64,000 nt of DNA from Janthinobacterium aquaticum (GTDB lineage Bacteria; Pseudomonadota; Gammaproteobacteria; Burkholderiales; Burkholderiaceae_D): NCBI RefSeq assembly GCF_009208565.1, contig NZ_WFLK01000010.1, positions 1-64,000 of the forward strand, read 5' to 3'. Below, one piece after another: positions 61,922-64,000 of the stretch. A program made the translations under genes and the position numbers. How positions within the stretch are numbered: position 1 is the first letter of the stretch; every line of letters starts with the position of its first letter. A model generated the notes under the pieces. That model saw nothing but the letters and a program-made list of their open reading frames with translations, was not told where the DNA came from and searched no databases.

Positions 61922-62752
61922 TTAAAACCAAGGCAACTGGCTGGAGCTATCCTGCGGCAAGCCCCATTTGGGATCGTAGTCGATCTTCGCCAGGTACAGG
62001 CCGTCGGGCATAAAGGTGGGCGCAGCCGCATGGCGGTCGCGGCTTTCCAGCAGCTGACCCAGCCATTCAGGCTTTTCACGGCCGCTGCCCACATACACGA
62101 GCGAGCCGACCAGGTTGCGCACCATATGGTGCAGGAAGGCATTGGCGGTAATCGTAAAGACGACCAGCTCGCCACGGCGTTCAATGCGGATATCGTGCAT
62201 CAGCTTGACCGGCGACTTGGCCTGGCACTGCGCGGCGCGAAATGCCGTAAAGTCGTGCCAGCCCAGCAGCGGCTGCACGGCTTGCTGCATCAGTGCGATA
62301 TCGAGCGGACGGAAAAAGAAACCGGCACGCCCTTCAAGCAGCGGCGAACGGGTCGGATTGTTATACAGCACATAATGGTAGCTGCGTGCGCGCGCGCTGA
62401 AGCGGGCGTGGAAGAAATCATTGACGGTGGGGTCGCCTTCCAGCGCGCTGGCCCAGCGCACGGCAATCGACGGCGGCAGGAAGGCATTAACGCCGCGCAC
62501 CCACGAGTGCATATCGCGCTGCAAGGTGGTATCGAAATGCACCACCTGCTCCAGCGCATGCACACCGGTATCGGTGCGCCCGGCACAAGTGGTAGCCAGG
62601 CGCACGCGGGCAAATTTCTCCAGCGCATTTTCCAGCTGGTCCTGCACCGTCAGCCCGCTTTCCTGTTTCTGATAACCATGCCAGGCCGTACCGTCATATT
62701 GCAGGCCCAGGGCAATGCGCTGCAGCGGCAGCGCGGTAGTAGTAGTTTGCAT
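61922..62752 (-). CDS. truA: tRNA pseudouridine synthase A (position 38-40)
   Basis: 276 residues. Seen: the catalytic Asp D61 in CAGRTDTGVHALEQVVHFDT, the N-terminal IALGLQYDGTAWHGYQKQ, FHARFSARARSYHYVL and FLHHMVRNLVGSLVYVGSG. It isomerises uridines in the anticodon stem-loop. The Met at 62752 is chosen because the in-frame extension upstream runs into REP-like DNA. The 214-bp upstream space before fimV holds three REP-like units. Confidence 0.96.
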   Translation of the reverse strand: MQTTTTALPLQRIALGLQYDGTAWHGYQKQESGLTVQDQLENALEKFARVRLATTCAGRTDTGVHALEQVVHFDTTLQRDMHSWVRGVNAFLPPSIAVRWASALEGDPTVNDFFHARFSARARSYHYVLYNNPTRSPLLEGRAGFFFRPLDIALMQQAVQPLLGWHDFTAFRAAQCQAKSPVKLMHDIRIERRGELVVFTITANAFLHHMVRNLVGSLVYVGSGREKPEWLGQLLESRDRHAAAPTFMPDGLYLAKIDYDPKWGLPQDSSSQLPWF

Positions 62753-62791
62753 GGCAGCATTATACCGGCGTGCCGTGGATGAGATTGGAGC

Positions 62792-62970
62792 GTAGGTCGG
62801 ATTAGGCCCTTCGGGCCGTAATCCGACAACACCGCCGAAGCCAACAATACCCACCAACGTCCGAGCCAACACTGTTGTCGGATTACGGCCCCTGCGGGGC
62901 TTGACTCCACCGATGCCCGCGCCAACAATGTTGTCGGATTACGGCCCCTGCGGGGCCTAATCCGACCTAC
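62792..62970. repeat. cluster of three REP-like palindromes between fimV and truA
   Basis: Three copies of the GTCGGATTA...TAATCCGAC element: complete at 62792-62828 and 62929-62970, and a truncated one at about 62873-62900 that has lost its second half. The last overlaps the end of the fimV coding region: its TAG (CTA at 62967-62969 on the plus strand) is the fimV stop codon. Confidence 0.87.
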
Positions 62971-64000
62971 GCCAGCAAGGCGCGCATGGTGTTGGCCTTG
63001 GCCACTTGCTCAGGGCTGCCGCCCTTGATGACTTCATCGATCAGCTCGCGCGCGCCTTCGCGGTCGCCGATTTCCTGGTAGGCAATGGCCAGGTCGAGCT
63101 TGGTGTCCATTTCCATATGGATGGCTGACAGCGGATCGTCCACGCCTGCATGGGCGGCCTTGTTTTCATCGAGGTCCAGGTCGATGCCGGTCAGGTCGAA
63201 TTCAGGCGCCGGGGCCGCGGGCGGCTGGGCAGGTGGCGTCGGCTGGTCGAACTGCGCCAGGGACGGCGCCGGTGCCGGCGCGGCTGGTTCAGGCGTATCG
63301 AGATCGAAATGCGCCAGATCCACTTCTTTCAATGGATCGGGCAGCGGCGTCAGGCCAGGACCGACGCCGTTGACCGGCGTGCCGGGCGGCTCCAGGTCCA
63401 GGCCGAAATCCATGCTGGCGTCAAATTTTGCTGCCTCGTCGGCCTCGGTGCCGGCCTGTGTGACAGGCCCGGGCATCGCGATCGGGTCATTGGTCAATAC
63501 CGGTTCAAAATCGAGACTGTCCAGGTCGAAGTCGAGCCGCTCGCGCGCATCGCGCGCCGACGCGCCCGATGCCACCACCGGGGCGACCGACGGCAGCGGT
63601 TCGGACAGCGTGCTGTCGACCAGCGGCAGGTCCACGCTTTGTCCGTGCAGGCCATCGTCGAGCGGTTTGGACAGGCTGACCACCGCGTCGGCATCGGCGT
63701 CGCCATACAGGGGATTGTCCGGGTCGAGCGCCACGCCCATCGCGGCGGCCTGTGCCCATTCGTCGCCGACACCGCGCGTCTGGCTGTACAGCTCGCCTGC
63801 CTGGGCCTCGAACGTGGCCGCATCGTGGCGCGCCGAATAGATTTCCAGCAGTTTCAGGCGGGCCGCCTGGTTGTCGGGATGGGCGCGCAGCGCTTCCTTG
63901 AGGATTTCTTCGGCCTGGCCGTCGCGTCCGTAGGCGATATACACATCGGCTTCGGCGACCGGGTCGACTTCGTTGCTACCCAGGGCAGCGGCGCCGGCAG
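62967..64000 (-). CDS. fimV: FimV-type polar scaffold/peptidoglycan-binding protein (C-terminal part, cut by window edge)
   Basis: The visible 344 codons form the C-terminus and continue beyond the right edge. The acidic, Pro-rich cytoplasmic region is typical of FimV, and the EADVYIAYGRDGQAEEILKEAL segment followed by RAHPDNQAARLKLLEIYSARHD is the FimV tetratricopeptide motif. The final 50 residues (DTKLDLAIAYQEIGDREGARELIDEVIKGG) are the conserved C-terminal FimV domain. FimV organises type IV pili and polar complexes. The stop codon lies within a REP-like element. Confidence 0.93.
   Translation of the reverse strand, partial: AGAAALGSNEVDPVAEADVYIAYGRDGQAEEILKEALRAHPDNQAARLKLLEIYSARHDAATFEAQAGELYSQTRGVGDEWAQAAAMGVALDPDNPLYGDADADAVVSLSKPLDDGLHGQSVDLPLVDSTLSEPLPSVAPVVASGASARDARERLDFDLDSLDFEPVLTNDPIAMPGPVTQAGTEADEAAKFDASMDFGLDLEPPGTPVNGVGPGLTPLPDPLKEVDLAHFDLDTPEPAAPAPAPSLAQFDQPTPPAQPPAAPAPEFDLTGIDLDLDENKAAHAGVDDPLSAIHMEMDTKLDLAIAYQEIGDREGARELIDEVIKGGSPEQVAKANTMRALLA

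Noticed and set aside
1..64000. tRNA or rRNA genes
   Set aside because: No cloverleaf-like or conserved rRNA sequence was noticed, though a covariance search could still find a small RNA.

Overview
The window is GC-rich chromosomal DNA from a Gram-negative betaproteobacterium, most likely an Oxalobacteraceae member such as Janthinobacterium, Duganella or Massilia. Support comes from conserved gene order: truA-trpF-trpB-trpA-accD-folC-SPOR-cvpA-purF-PLP enzyme with fimV beside it, rpsF-priB-rpsR-rplI-dnaB, and an aminotransferase followed by hom. Genus assignment is inference from memory; no search was run. No rRNA, tRNA, CRISPR array or prophage was seen.

Layout. 1-2771: end of an IS110-type transposase, then hom and an AlaA-type aminotransferase on the minus strand. 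3166-10542: a lipid A L-Ara4N (arn-type) cluster in which the two halves of ArnA are separate genes. 10616-18226: housekeeping and membrane genes (peroxiredoxin, PIN-PhoH ATPase, a site-2-protease-like protein without its catalytic residues, a TPM protein, an aldehyde dehydrogenase, YidD-like, bestrophin). 18259-27363: a copper and respiration block with copZ, a GST, cytochromes c, a caa3-type oxidase with fused subunits I and III, cueR and copA. Two CueR-type promoters with 19-bp spacers frame this block.

27372-44848 is the most unusual part. Five minus-strand genes follow one another: a GAF/HD-GYP protein, a CHASE2 adenylate cyclase, a TpsB transporter, a 3,702-residue TpsA adhesin with about 20 near-identical 83-residue repeats, and a FecR-domain protein overlapping the end of tpsA. 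The arrangement suggests cyclic-nucleotide signalling tied to a giant secreted adhesin. 45025-47921 holds an MBL hydrolase, a small Gln-rich protein and a DUF47-Pit phosphate uptake pair.

48025-64000 is conserved core: dnaB, the rpsF operon, lexA with two SOS boxes, a Cys/Met-type PLP enzyme, purF, cvpA, a SPOR protein, folC, accD, trpA, trpB, trpF, truA and the 3' part of fimV. REP-like palindromes with a GTCGGATTA...TAATCCGAC core lie in at least four intergenic spaces here, and one supplies the fimV stop codon. Most minus-strand core genes are tightly packed and probably co-transcribed in blocks.
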